This document shows, one piece after another, positions 6,984-15,003 of a stretch of 26,366 nt of DNA. This stretch comes from CAZEGV01 sp964511645 (GTDB lineage Bacteria; Bacteroidota; Bacteroidia; Cytophagales; JAAEPT01): contig CAZEGV010000037.1 in the NCBI GenBank assembly GCA_964511645.1, forward strand, positions 1-26,366, written 5' to 3'. Position numbers and translations under genes: made by a program. The notes under the pieces were generated by a model, which was given only the letters and a program-made list of their open reading frames with translations, ran no database searches and was not told where the DNA came from. The first letter of the stretch is position 1. Each line of letters starts with the position of its first letter.

Positions 6984-7560
6984 CTAGTTTTTGAGTGTGA
7001 GTAGAGAACAAGAACGATTTATTTGTATTTAAATGTTTTTCACCTCTTTCTGCACCTAGTCTTTTTTAGACTATTCACCTATCGTAATATCGTCACTTTT
7101 TACTTGAATTAGATTATTGTCATTATCTGTCACCTCCAATTGAATGCTGTAAGTAATAATAGATAACGAGACATTACATAGTATTAATACCAGTTTAACT
7201 ATAATATGAGTCTAATTTAGATTGAATTGTTTTTTGCAATATCGAGGAAAAATGATTTAGCATAACTGGTTACGGTAAATTATTTTAACGAAGAGAGTGT
7301 AAAAACAAACAGGATAAATGACTTGTCTTATAGTTAAAATGGTATAATAATCATGGTTTTGTGGTAGTATATTTGTATTTAAGGTGGATGAGTTGGACAA
7401 TTGTAGTTAGCGAAAAATGTATAATCCCTGCCCAAATGAACTAGTTAGTACATAAATGATAGCAATGAAATTGATTAACCGAATGCTTTTTTGAGTGAAA
7501 GAATCTAAGTCTTTGGTTATTCCTGTTTTGATTAAATATGTATATGATATATAACTTTCG
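6984..7560. other. Gene-poor stretch with possible coding remnants
   Basis: No intact gene is evident in these 577 nt. On the minus strand a frame ending with TAG at 7071-7073 reads SIITYSIQLEVTDNDNNLIQ and then VKSDDITIGE before the stop, and looks like the tail of a secreted protein domain. Another minus-strand frame at 7407-7560, running out of the end of the tonB-like gene in a different frame, contains SIRLINFIAIIYVLTSSFGQ, which looks like a membrane helix. On the plus strand, TATATTTG at about 7367-7374 looks like a promoter element with no gene after it. All are weak signals and may be chance. Confidence 0.4.
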
Positions 7561-8352
7561 TCAATCCAACATAAATCGAATAGGGATATTGATTCTTTGT
7601 TTAACAAGAATTCCTCCTTTGGTCTCTGCGGGGACCCATTTAGGTAGAGTCTTTAATAGTCTTAAAGCCTCTTTGTTAAGGGCAGGTGAAGAGGTAGGTT
7701 TTAATATTTTGGCTTGAGTTATACTACCATCTCTGTCTACTACAAAAGTAACATATACTTCCCCTTCAATTTCATTATCTCGCTCATAAGCGGGGTATTT
7801 CATATGTGTAGACATATAGTTAAGCATAGCGCCACGCCCCCCTTTATATTGAGCATTTTTAGCTACTTCTCCAAAGCTATAGATTTTGTTATCAGTGACC
7901 TCTGCTGGAGGAGCTATCGTAGGCATACTTATAACAGTAATAATAGGTGGCGGGTCATCTATTCTTGCAGAGTCTATTTTCACTTCTTCTTTTTTTTCTA
8001 CTTCTGCTTCAATTATTTCGGGTTCAATTATTTGCTGTGGTGGTGGTGGTGGTGGCAAGTCAATAACTGGTATTTCTTCCAGTTCTTGCTCTATCAGTTC
8101 CATGGCTTCGTCGCTTCTACTAGGAACGAGGTACCCAAATAATAGTTCAAAAGTATAATAAGTAATGGATAAACTAAAAACTAGTCCAAGAATAAGGAAT
8201 AAACTTGTGTAAGTCTTATTATCTGCGGCTTCTATTTTTTTTTCTCCATTATAGATATTATTTTTTTTAATGAACTGTATAATATCAGGCGAAAAAAAAC
8301 TTAGTAAACCAACAAATAATGCTAAAGCAATGATTAGGATTATTATTACCAT
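7561..8352 (-). CDS. TonB-family energy transducer with two N-terminal helices
   Basis: The 263-residue protein has a hydrophobic segment at about 2-20 and a second at about 49-75, then a Pro/Glu-rich periplasmic linker with six prolines at 100-105 and PPP at 134-136. Residues 174-261 form a TonB C-terminal domain (YPAYERDNEIEGEVYVTFVV, then DRDGSI, and ending in PIRFMLD). The role would be to transmit energy from the inner membrane ExbB/ExbD complex to an outer-membrane TonB-dependent receptor. Most TonB proteins have one N-terminal anchor, so the extra helix is unusual. The start codon lies inside the end of the vanZ-like gene (7-nt overlap), and no other Met occurs before residue 83, so this start is probably right. 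Confidence 0.9.
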   Translation of the reverse strand: MVIIILIIALALFVGLLSFFSPDIIQFIKKNNIYNGEKKIEAADNKTYTSLFLILGLVFSLSITYYTFELLFGYLVPSRSDEAMELIEQELEEIPVIDLPPPPPPQQIIEPEIIEAEVEKKEEVKIDSARIDDPPPIITVISMPTIAPPAEVTDNKIYSFGEVAKNAQYKGGRGAMLNYMSTHMKYPAYERDNEIEGEVYVTFVVDRDGSITQAKILKPTSSPALNKEALRLLKTLPKWVPAETKGGILVKQRINIPIRFMLD

Positions 8353-8720
8353 TTGAATGAAAATTTATAAACCATAAAATACATGATATAACCAATTCCG
8401 ATACCCACCAAGTCGGCTAGTATGTCTGCAAATTCTACTGAACGGTAAGGTAAGAATAATTGAATCAATTCAATCAAAAATCCATATAAAGAACAAATTA
8501 CTATAGTAGATAAAACGGCGTTAGTTCTTAGTTTATTAAACTTATGTTGTTTTCTGAAGCCTACTATCATGAGTAAAGTCAGTACCATAAAGATGAAAGT
8601 GTGTATTACCTTATCAGTGCCTTGATTTCCCATATTTGAGTGTATAGATCCAGAGGAAACGGTTAGGGCTAGTATAATTCCCGCCCAACAGAAAGTAAAT
8701 AAATTATAGTTGAGAAACAT
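8346..8720 (-). CDS. VanZ-like membrane protein
   Basis: The 124-residue protein has four hydrophobic segments and the VanZ-like pattern: DKVIHTFIFMVLTLL after the first helix and YGFLIELIQLFLPYRSVEFA followed by DILADLVGIGIG near the end. The family is named for a teicoplanin-resistance protein, but chromosomal members like this one have no established function. It starts within the stop of gcvH (1-nt overlap, TAATG) and overlaps the next gene by 7 nt. The three therefore form a tight operon with translational coupling. Confidence 0.88.
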   Translation of the reverse strand: MFLNYNLFTFCWAGIILALTVSSGSIHSNMGNQGTDKVIHTFIFMVLTLLMIVGFRKQHKFNKLRTNAVLSTIVICSLYGFLIELIQLFLPYRSVEFADILADLVGIGIGYIMYFMVYKFSFKW

Positions 8721-9103
8721 TATTTCCCGATTAGTTCTTTGTAAGCTTCTACACTAAGTAAACTGTCTAAAGACTGTTCGTCGTTTAATTTTATCTTTAC
8801 AATCCAGCCTTCTCCATAAGGGTCTTCATTTACTTTTTCTGGTGCGTCATCGATTGCTTCGTTGAGTTCAAGTATAGTGCCGTCAACAGGCATAAATAAG
8901 TCTGAAACTGTTTTCACAGCTTCTATACTACCAAAAGTTTCTTCTCCATTAATAGTTTCGTCTATTGTGTCGATATCAACATAGACGATGTCTCCAAGCT
9001 CAGATTGAGCAAAGTCAGTAATGCCTATCACTGCCGTTCCGTCTTCTTCTAAGCGAACCCATTCATGATCTTTGGTGTATTTTAATTCTTTTGGAAAATT
9101 CAT
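8720..9103 (-). CDS. gcvH: Glycine cleavage system H protein
   Basis: The 127-residue protein is full length for GcvH. The lipoyl-accepting lysine is K64 in SIEAVKTVSDL, and the flanking ITDFAQSELGDIVYVD (28-43) and VNEDPYGEGWIVKIK regions are standard. The lipoylated arm carries the aminomethyl group from the P protein to the T protein and is then reoxidised by the L protein. No other gcv genes are in the window, so gcvH is unlinked from gcvP and gcvT here. It leads an operon with vanZ-like and tonB-like genes and has a good promoter upstream. Confidence 0.97.
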   Translation of the reverse strand: MNFPKELKYTKDHEWVRLEEDGTAVIGITDFAQSELGDIVYVDIDTIDETINGEETFGSIEAVKTVSDLFMPVDGTILELNEAIDDAPEKVNEDPYGEGWIVKIKLNDEQSLDSLLSVEAYKELIGK

Positions 9104-9124
9104 TCTATGTATTTTAATATCTCG

Positions 9125-9154
9125 CTAAATTACTATAAAAAAGTATTACCTCAA
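9125..9154 (-). promoter_or_regulatory. Promoter of the gcvH operon
   Basis: On the minus strand TTG (9152-9154) is followed by a 19-nt spacer and TAATTTAG (9125-9132). This matches the Bacteroidota pattern TTG-N19-TAnnTTTG at all but one of the specified bases. The expected leader to the gcvH ATG is about 15-20 nt. Confidence 0.55.
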
Positions 9155-9218
9155 AACTCAAGCCAAAACTCTTAACTTTTGTGATTATTTTAATTCATTT
9201 GTAATTTGTTTTTTTTTG

Positions 9219-9232
9219 TATACCTTGGTATA
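9219..9232. promoter_or_regulatory. Inverted repeat upstream of the DUF502 gene
   Basis: TATACC-TT-GGTATA is a 6-bp inverted repeat 24 nt before the ATG at 9257, directly after a run of nine Ts. It could be an operator or the -10 zone of this gene. There is no clear TAnnTTTG match. Confidence 0.25.
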
Positions 9233-9256
9233 AGTATCGCCCTTAATTAAGTTTTT

Positions 9257-9820
9257 ATGATAAAGAAATTAATTTCATATCTCATTAGAGGAGTAATCTT
9301 TGTAATGCCTTTTATTGCTACGGTGTGGCTTATCGGTATTGTTTTTAATTGGATAGGTAGCTATATACCACGTACCGTATACGGAGGATTAGTCTCTCTT
9401 TTTATTGTTTTAGCCTCTCTTTTAGGATTGGTTTTATTTGGTTATTTAGGCTCTAGTTTATTGATGCGTCCTTTGGGTAATTATATAGAAGGTTTAATCA
9501 ATAAAACCCCATTGATTGGGTTTATCTACTCATCTATGAAGGATTTGATGAAAGCTTTTGTAGGGAAAGAACGGAAATTTGAAAAGCCAGTTTTGGTTAA
9601 AGAGTCTGAATATGTTTATAGGCCAGGGTTTATTACACAGTCAGATTTAAATGAACTAAACCTTCCAGGGAAAGTAGCTGTTTACTTACCTCACTCTTAC
9701 GCTTTTTCAGGTATGCTTTTTATTGTAGATAAAGAAAATGTAAGTCCAGTAGATGTCAAAAGTAGTAATATGATGAAATTTATTGTGTCAGGTGGAGTGG
9801 CAGGGTTTGATTCTAAATAG
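9257..9820 (+). CDS. DUF502 membrane protein
   Basis: The 187-residue protein has two membrane segments (about 8-30 and 41-67) and then a soluble domain. Family marks are RGVIFVMPFIATVWLIGIVF near the start, PLIGFIYSSMKDLMKAFVG at 85-103 and a GKVAVYLPHSYAFSGMLFIV stretch near 138-157. DUF502 proteins occur widely in bacteria and plants, and their molecular role in bacteria is not defined. The stop TAG (9818-9820) abuts the stop of the convergent ABC gene (9821-9823) with no base between. Confidence 0.88.
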   Translation: MIKKLISYLIRGVIFVMPFIATVWLIGIVFNWIGSYIPRTVYGGLVSLFIVLASLLGLVLFGYLGSSLLMRPLGNYIEGLINKTPLIGFIYSSMKDLMKAFVGKERKFEKPVLVKESEYVYRPGFITQSDLNELNLPGKVAVYLPHSYAFSGMLFIVDKENVSPVDVKSSNMMKFIVSGGVAGFDSK

Positions 9821-11602
9821 TTATTTGTTTTTTGTCTGTTCATCATAAATCTTTTTGTATAAGCCATTTAGCTTAGTTAATTCTTCATGAGAACCTTGCT
9901 CTGAGATGACCCCATCATCTAGTACAATTATTTTATTAGCCAGCTTTACAGAAGATACCCTATGCGAAATGATAATAGAAATACGGTTCGCCATTATTGA
10001 CTTGAGATTGGAGAGGATTGTATCCTCTGTTTTAGTGTCCACCGCAGATAAACTGTCGTCTAATATAAGCAGAGAAGGGTTGCGAATAAATGCTCTAGCG
10101 ATAGTGGTTCGTTGTTTTTGCCCTCCAGACAGTGTGATCCCTCTTTCTCCTACCTTTGTATCAAATTGATTTGGGAACTCCATAATGTTATCATAGATGT
10201 CTGCTTGTTTGGCAGCGATATATATATCTTTATCACTAATCTTATCATGTCCAAAAGCAATATTGTTTTTGATAGTATCTGAGAATAAAAAAGCATCCTG
10301 TGGTACATACCCAATGTTGCTTCTTAGGGATTGGATGTTATAAGACTCAATACTTTCACCGTTAATGAGTATCTCTCCTTTATTGCTGTCATACAACCTA
10401 CATATAAGACTTGCGATAGTGCTTTTTCCACTTCCTGTATTACCAATTATCGCTAAAGTGTCTCCTTTTCCGATAGTAAAGGAAATGTTTTTTAAAGCTT
10501 GTATCCCAGATTCAGGATAAGTAAAAGAGATGTTTCTAAAACTAATCATTTCGATAGAATCATTTTGTAATTCAAGGTTTTTATGACTGACGATATCAGT
10601 TTTAGTATCCATAAACTCATTGATTCTTTTTTGGGAAGCTGCTGCTCGTTGTATAATGCTTGTGATCCAACCCACAGACGTTACTGGCCAAGTAAGCATA
10701 TTCACATACATAACAAATTCAGCGATATGTCCAATACTGATTTCGTTGTCGGCAATTAGTTTGCTGCCAATATACACGGTGATAATAGTACTTCCGCCAA
10801 TCAATAGTTGAATGAGTGGAACAAAAAAAGCTTCTATTTTAGTCAAACTTAACGATTCTTGTTTGTACTCTTCGCTAAGTATATCAAAACTGTTAATTCT
10901 GTCGTTTTTTTTTGAGAATGTTTTTATAGTACGAATTCCTGAGAATGTTTCTTGTATAAAAGTAGATAGTCCAGATAGTTTTTGTTGTATTTTATCAGAC
11001 TGAATATTCATGCGGCTACTTACAAAGTAGATGCCAATACTAAGAAATGGGAGAGGAGCTAATGTGTAAAGAGCCAATTGAGAATTAACCGAAAACATAA
11101 AACTTACCGTTAGTACAAAAAGGGATATCAAGCTAAACCCATACATTAAGGTAGGACCGATATACATTCGCACTTGCCCTACATCTTCAGATATTCTTGT
11201 TATGATATCCCCTGTTCTATTCACTTTGTAAAACGAGGTGGGTAATGTTTGGTAATGCTTGTAAATATCATTTTTCATATCATATTCAATACGGCGAGAC
11301 ATCGCAATAATTGTTTGCCGAGTAAGGAATAAAAAGAAGCCTTTAAGTAAAGCGATACTAATAATGATAAGAGAGAGAGCAACTAGCGAACTAGCATAAG
11401 AATCAAAATGAATAAAATCTAAGTGATAATGAATTAGAGTGTCATTAATCGTAGATTGATTCATAATCATATTAAGACCTTCTCGTACAAAGGGAGGTAC
11501 TAATACGTAAAATATATTAGACAGAATCACGAATAATCCACCAAGTAATAACAAGTGAATATAGCGAAAGAAATATTTATTAACCGATAAGAGAGATTTC
11601 AC
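9821..11602 (-). CDS. MsbA-like ABC exporter (fused permease/ATPase)
   Basis: The 593-residue protein starts at a GTG. It has a six-helix ABC transmembrane domain (about 15-310) and a nucleotide-binding domain: Walker A GNTGSGKST at 387-395, Q-loop VPQDAF at 433-438, signature LSGGQ at 491-495, Walker B LLILDDSLS at 511-519 and switch His547 in ISHR. At 516, where most exporters have the catalytic Glu, it has Asp. Such half-transporters dimerise to export lipids, lipopolysaccharide precursors, peptides or drugs. The substrate here is not evident. The gene is divergent from nusB. Confidence 0.93.
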   Translation of the reverse strand: MKSLLSVNKYFFRYIHLLLLGGLFVILSNIFYVLVPPFVREGLNMIMNQSTINDTLIHYHLDFIHFDSYASSLVALSLIIISIALLKGFFLFLTRQTIIAMSRRIEYDMKNDIYKHYQTLPTSFYKVNRTGDIITRISEDVGQVRMYIGPTLMYGFSLISLFVLTVSFMFSVNSQLALYTLAPLPFLSIGIYFVSSRMNIQSDKIQQKLSGLSTFIQETFSGIRTIKTFSKKNDRINSFDILSEEYKQESLSLTKIEAFFVPLIQLLIGGSTIITVYIGSKLIADNEISIGHIAEFVMYVNMLTWPVTSVGWITSIIQRAAASQKRINEFMDTKTDIVSHKNLELQNDSIEMISFRNISFTYPESGIQALKNISFTIGKGDTLAIIGNTGSGKSTIASLICRLYDSNKGEILINGESIESYNIQSLRSNIGYVPQDAFLFSDTIKNNIAFGHDKISDKDIYIAAKQADIYDNIMEFPNQFDTKVGERGITLSGGQKQRTTIARAFIRNPSLLILDDSLSAVDTKTEDTILSNLKSIMANRISIIISHRVSSVKLANKIIVLDDGVISEQGSHEELTKLNGLYKKIYDEQTKNK

Positions 11603-11612
11603 AATAATAAAG

Positions 11613-11643
11613 TTTACTATTTATACAGAAATATGTACTTTTG
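11613..11643 (+). promoter_or_regulatory. Promoter of nusB
   Basis: TACTTTTG at 11636-11643 is an exact match to TAnnTTTG, with a TTTA at 11613-11616 in the place of the upstream TTG box, 19 nt away. The predicted leader before the nusB ATG is about 60 nt. Confidence 0.5.
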
Positions 11644-11711
11644 TTGTCTACAATAGCAAATATAACAGAAGTAAAATAGATTACGTTCTTTAATTCGTGG
11701 AATAAAAAAAT

Positions 11712-12878
11712 ATGCTCAACAGAAGATTATTAAGAGTGAAAGCCATTCAAGGTGTTTTTGCTTATCGACAAAAGGTAAATGCTAACTATCAATTAGCGTT
11801 AAGCGAAATAGATAGGTGTTTTCAACCAGATCTTAATGCGATGGATAAGCCAGATTATGCTAATCTTGAGTATAGTAAAAAACACGCTAGGCAAATTTTT
11901 ATAAATTTCTTTAAACAAAAAGAAGAAAAAAACACTCAAGAAAACCACGAAATACTAGAAGCTGTAGAGAAGGCTAAAGATTTTTATCGCAATCAAAACG
12001 ATAAAGATAAAAATAAAGTGTATGATTTTTTATTGCAAAATACTTTAAACATCCAAGATACATATTGTTCTGTTTTAAAATTATTAGTTGACTTATCTGC
12101 TTTAGTAGAAGAGCTCGAAACTAAAAATGAGAATAAAAAAATTTCTAAAGATTTTAATAAAAGTAGCTTTAATCTTGTAAAGAATAAGCTGATAGCTTTA
12201 CTGAAAGAAGACCCTGAAACAAAAGTAGCACTTGCTAAAGTGAAAGATAATTGGCTGGAAGAAGATAGCACTTTACGTCAGTTATACAAAAATAGAATTG
12301 CAAAACACGTAGCTTATCAAACTTATCAAAAAGTTGTAAATCCAAGTTTTGAGGAAGATCGAAAAATAATTTACGACATCGCTAAAAAGATGGTGTTTAA
12401 AAGTGATCTCTTACAAGATTATTTTAGCGAAAAAGATACTTATTGGTCAGAAAATAATGATATTATTCGTTCTATGATTGAGCGAAGTATTAAAAAAACA
12501 GAGGAAAGTGGTTTTTCTATGCTTTCTTTATCTCAAGATTGGGAAGATGACCAATATTTTCTTAATAATTTATATTATGGAGTAGTTGAGATGGGTGAAG
12601 AGCTTCAAGAAGAAATTATGTCTAAGTTTAAAAACTGGGATGAAGATAGAGTCTCTACGGTAGACAGCATTATTATAGACATGGCTGTAGTTGAAATGAT
12701 TGAGTGTAGAGCAATCCCTGTAAAAGTATCTATTAATGAGTATATTGAGATTTCTAAAGCCTATAGCACACCTAGAAGTAAGGAATTTGTGAATGGTGTA
12801 TTGGACGGTGTTTCAAAATCATTAATAAAGGCTAAGAAGATTCGTAAATCGGGGAGGGGATTGATTGATAATAAGTAA
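11712..12878 (+). CDS. nusB: Transcription antitermination factor NusB (long form)
   Basis: The 388-residue product has the NusB start MLNRRLLRVKAIQGVFAY. Its C-terminal NusB core is VDSIIIDMAVVEMIECRAIP, then INEYIEISKAYSTPRSKEFV and NGVLDGV. Between them is a long, charged, helical insert. NusB of Proteobacteria is about 140 residues, and longer forms are normal in Bacteroidota. NusB binds boxA RNA with NusE (S10) and supports antitermination on rRNA operons. The function of the extra helical region is not known. The gene has its own promoter and a strong two-way terminator behind it. Confidence 0.9.
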   Translation: MLNRRLLRVKAIQGVFAYRQKVNANYQLALSEIDRCFQPDLNAMDKPDYANLEYSKKHARQIFINFFKQKEEKNTQENHEILEAVEKAKDFYRNQNDKDKNKVYDFLLQNTLNIQDTYCSVLKLLVDLSALVEELETKNENKKISKDFNKSSFNLVKNKLIALLKEDPETKVALAKVKDNWLEEDSTLRQLYKNRIAKHVAYQTYQKVVNPSFEEDRKIIYDIAKKMVFKSDLLQDYFSEKDTYWSENNDIIRSMIERSIKKTEESGFSMLSLSQDWEDDQYFLNNLYYGVVEMGEELQEEIMSKFKNWDEDRVSTVDSIIIDMAVVEMIECRAIPVKVSINEYIEISKAYSTPRSKEFVNGVLDGVSKSLIKAKKIRKSGRGLIDNK

Positions 12879-12900
12879 AGCTTTAAAAAAAAATTAAAAT

Positions 12901-12936
12901 AAAAGCCCTTTCAGAGTTGATTTGAAAGGGCTTTTT
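12901..12936. terminator. Bidirectional terminator, nusB / tRNA-Met
   Basis: A perfect 12-bp stem is formed by AAAAGCCCTTTC (12901-12912) and GAAAGGGCTTTT (12924-12935) with an 11-nt loop. The stem ends in T-runs when read from either strand, so it fits as the shared terminator of nusB and of the convergent tRNA-Met. Confidence 0.9.
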
Positions 12937-12942
12937 GTGTTG

Positions 12943-13016
12943 TAGCGAAAACGGGAGTTGAACCCGTGACCTCAGGGTTATGAATCCTGCGCTCTAACCA
13001 ACTGAGCTACCTCGCC
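12943..13016 (-). tRNA. tRNA-Met(CAT)
   Basis: On the minus strand the acceptor GGCGAGG pairs with TTTCGCT through three G-U pairs. The D stem is GCTC/GAGC. The anticodon arm is CAGGA-TTCATAA-CCCTG with anticodon CAT and an A-C mismatch at the base of the loop. The T arm is ACGGG-TTCAACT-CCCGT. No CCA is encoded. The overall form suits an elongator Met tRNA. A CAT anticodon could also mark an Ile2 tRNA, whose C34 is modified to lysidine, but the body looks like Met. Confidence 0.92.
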
Positions 13017-13029
13017 ATTAATTAGAATG

Positions 13030-13060
13030 CAAACTTGGGATATTATTTTTTGAATGTCAA
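13030..13060 (-). promoter_or_regulatory. Promoter of tRNA-Met
   Basis: On the minus strand TTG (13058-13060) is followed by a 20-nt spacer and CAAGTTTG (13030-13037), one base off TAnnTTTG. The tRNA would begin about 14 nt downstream. Confidence 0.45.
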
Positions 13061-13139
13061 GTACTAAGTGAAAAAAAGTGTTTTTTTTAATTATTTACGA
13101 TAATCTTGGGAATTGATGAAAGCATTCTTATCTTTTGGC

Positions 13140-13532
13140 ATGAAAAAATTTATTTCGGAGTTTGAAATCAACTGTTCCCCTAAAATGTTGTACCAATATA
13201 TCACTGAGCCATCTAATTTAGCTCAATGGTTTGCTGACGATGTTAATTTTGATAATGACAAAAATTTAAAATTAACAATTGATGGGGAGGAGTTAAGAGC
13301 CAAAATTATATCTACTAAATTAAATGAGTGTTTTAAAATAGAGTATTTAGATGAAGAAGGAAGTCAGTGTGAGGATCCTGAGTATACAAAGTTCACAATT
13401 GAAAGAAATGATTTTACTCAATCCACATATTTAATTATAGAAGAGAAATCAGAAATGTATGACACAGACCTTGAACACCAAGAACTTTGGCAAGAATTGG
13501 TAGATGCGTTAAAAGATGTTATAGGAGCTTAG
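13140..13532 (+). CDS. START-like domain protein (AHSA1/SRPBCC type)
   Basis: The start at 13140 gives MKKFISEFEINCSPKMLYQY and a protein of 130 residues. Upstream TTG (13113) and ATG (13116) codons are in frame, but the shorter form agrees with the usual MKKF-type start of Bacteroidota relatives. A possible promoter element, TAATCTTG at 13101-13108, would place the transcript start close to or after the upstream codons. SPKMLYQYITEPSNLAQWFA is the helix-grip signature of the SRPBCC superfamily, and a C-terminal amphipathic helix (ELWQELVDALKDVIG) completes the fold. The ligand is unknown. An LptF/LptG-family gene follows after 6 nt, so the pair is likely co-transcribed. Confidence 0.85.
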   Translation: MKKFISEFEINCSPKMLYQYITEPSNLAQWFADDVNFDNDKNLKLTIDGEELRAKIISTKLNECFKIEYLDEEGSQCEDPEYTKFTIERNDFTQSTYLIIEEKSEMYDTDLEHQELWQELVDALKDVIGA

Positions 13533-13538
13533 GGACAC

Positions 13539-14957
13539 ATGAGGAAAGTTTCAGAACTGTTTGATCAGTTTTTATTACTCTTTTTAAGAAAGAGACTTTA
13601 TTTGTTGATTTTCAAGGCATTTGTAGGACCATTTATCACTTCTTTTTTTGTGCTAATGTTGATTTTTTTAGTGCAAACATTAGTGAAGTATCAGTCTGAG
13701 ATTTTCGGAAAAGGCTTAGGTTTTTTTACTTATATAGAGTTGATTTTCTATTTGGCGTTTAACGTGATACCTAAAGCACTCCCTTTTGCAGTAATGATGG
13801 GAGGTCTTATTACTTATGGTAGTTTGGGTGAGCATGGCGAGTTAAATGCGATAAAAAGTGCCGGTGTATCGTTGTTGAGGTTGATATTGCCATCATTTAT
13901 TTTTTCGATACTAGCAGGAGTTGGTTTATACTACCTAGGAGATGTTATTTTACCTAAAACAAATCTTAAGTTTTATAGTTTACTTTATGATATAAAAACC
14001 AAACAGCCAGCATTTAACCTTACCCCAGGTATGTTTTACAATGGGATAGATGGTTACAGGATTAAGGCGGGTTCTAAAGACGATGCGGGGAGAATAAAAG
14101 ATGTAATGGTGTATGACCATACCCATAAAAATGGAAATACAGAAGTAATAGTGGCAGATTCGGGGCTTATTTATAATGATAAGAAATCAGGGGTGTTGAT
14201 TTTTGAATTGTACAATGGTGAGCGCTATTCAGAAAATACATCGAGAGAACAAAGTAAAAAACGAAGTACAAATTCAATTCAGACCACTCGTACAAGTTTT
14301 GATAAAGTGATGATGCCTTTTGATATATCTTCAATGTCTATGAAGAATACTCCTGATGAGCGATTTTCTAGAAATAGATGGATGATGAATTCAGATACTT
14401 TAAAAATAGAGATAGATACCTTGGGAAAATTAGTCGCTGATAGGAGGTTAGAATTAAAAACCGCTTCTACACGTGTATTAGGTATTGATTTTGTGTATAA
14501 TGATTTATTGATCGTTAAAGAATTGGAAATAAAAAAAGATGTAATTCTTACTAGTGTTCAAAAGAAACAAGTAGCACAGTCTGTAGCAAATGATGCTACA
14601 AATATGATGTTTCATCTTGAAAGAGAAAATGATTACATTGAATGGAAATCAAATTCTTATGTTAAGTTTTGGGTAGAGTACTATCACCGAAGAACAGAGG
14701 CAGTAGCTTGTGTGCTGTTCTTGTTGATTGGTGCGTCGCTAGGAGCAGTACTCAAAAAAGGAGGTATAGGAATGCCTATGCTTGTGACCGTAATGATGTT
14801 TTTATTACATCATGTAATGACCGAATTCTTTGAAAAGAAAGCAAGAGCTCAAGAAATAATTCCTTTACTAGGAGGCTGGGGAAGTGTTCTAGTAATGACT
14901 GTAATAGCAATATGGGTCGCTTATAAAACATATTTAGATAAACGTATTATTGGGTGA
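13539..14957 (+). CDS. LptF/LptG-family permease (YjgP/YjgQ)
   Basis: The 472-residue protein has three membrane segments in the N-terminal quarter (including FITSFFVLMLIFLVQTLV at about 32-49), a large periplasmic domain at about 140-385 and three more segments near the C-terminus. The ALPFAVMMGGLITYGSLGEH region, followed by LNAIKSAGVSLLRL, is typical of LptF/LptG. These permeases, with the LptB ATPase, extract lipopolysaccharide from the inner membrane and pass it to LptC and LptA. Proteobacterial members are about 360 residues, so the periplasmic part is longer here. Which of LptF or LptG it represents cannot be decided. Confidence 0.92.
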   Translation: MRKVSELFDQFLLLFLRKRLYLLIFKAFVGPFITSFFVLMLIFLVQTLVKYQSEIFGKGLGFFTYIELIFYLAFNVIPKALPFAVMMGGLITYGSLGEHGELNAIKSAGVSLLRLILPSFIFSILAGVGLYYLGDVILPKTNLKFYSLLYDIKTKQPAFNLTPGMFYNGIDGYRIKAGSKDDAGRIKDVMVYDHTHKNGNTEVIVADSGLIYNDKKSGVLIFELYNGERYSENTSREQSKKRSTNSIQTTRTSFDKVMMPFDISSMSMKNTPDERFSRNRWMMNSDTLKIEIDTLGKLVADRRLELKTASTRVLGIDFVYNDLLIVKELEIKKDVILTSVQKKQVAQSVANDATNMMFHLERENDYIEWKSNSYVKFWVEYYHRRTEAVACVLFLLIGASLGAVLKKGGIGMPMLVTVMMFLLHHVMTEFFEKKARAQEIIPLLGGWGSVLVMTVIAIWVAYKTYLDKRIIG

Positions 14958-14958
14958 T

Positions 14959-14984
14959 GAGTAAAATTATTTAAATAATTACTC
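14959..14984. repeat. A/T-rich hairpin after the LptF/LptG-family gene
   Basis: GAGTA and TACTC flank a 14-nt A/T palindrome (ATTATTTAAATAAT) with two unpaired As. It lies 2 nt after the stop of the LptF/LptG-family gene and 20 nt before the rpsO promoter element. It may slow or stop transcription, but it has no T-tract. Confidence 0.35.
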
Positions 14985-15003
14985 GTAAGTATAGAAAAAA
15001 ATG

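Noticed and set aside
7407..7607. Minus-strand 66-codon frame overlapping the end of the tonB-like gene
   Set aside because: It starts inside tonB in another frame and has no recognisable complete domain. I kept it only as a possible remnant in the gene-poor stretch rather than as a gene.
8041..8060. GGT repeat as a simple-sequence phase-variation tract
   Set aside because: It is the polyproline codon run of the TonB linker. A triplet repeat would change only the length of the linker, not the frame.
7714..8158. Plus-strand open frames opposite the tonB-like gene, with poly-Trp or poly-Gly stretches
   Set aside because: The W and G runs are the complement of the CCA-type proline codons of the TonB linker. 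They have no independent support.
13113..13139. Longer start for the START-like protein
   Set aside because: The extra nine residues do not fit the family's N-terminus, and a promoter-like element ends only 5 nt before that codon.
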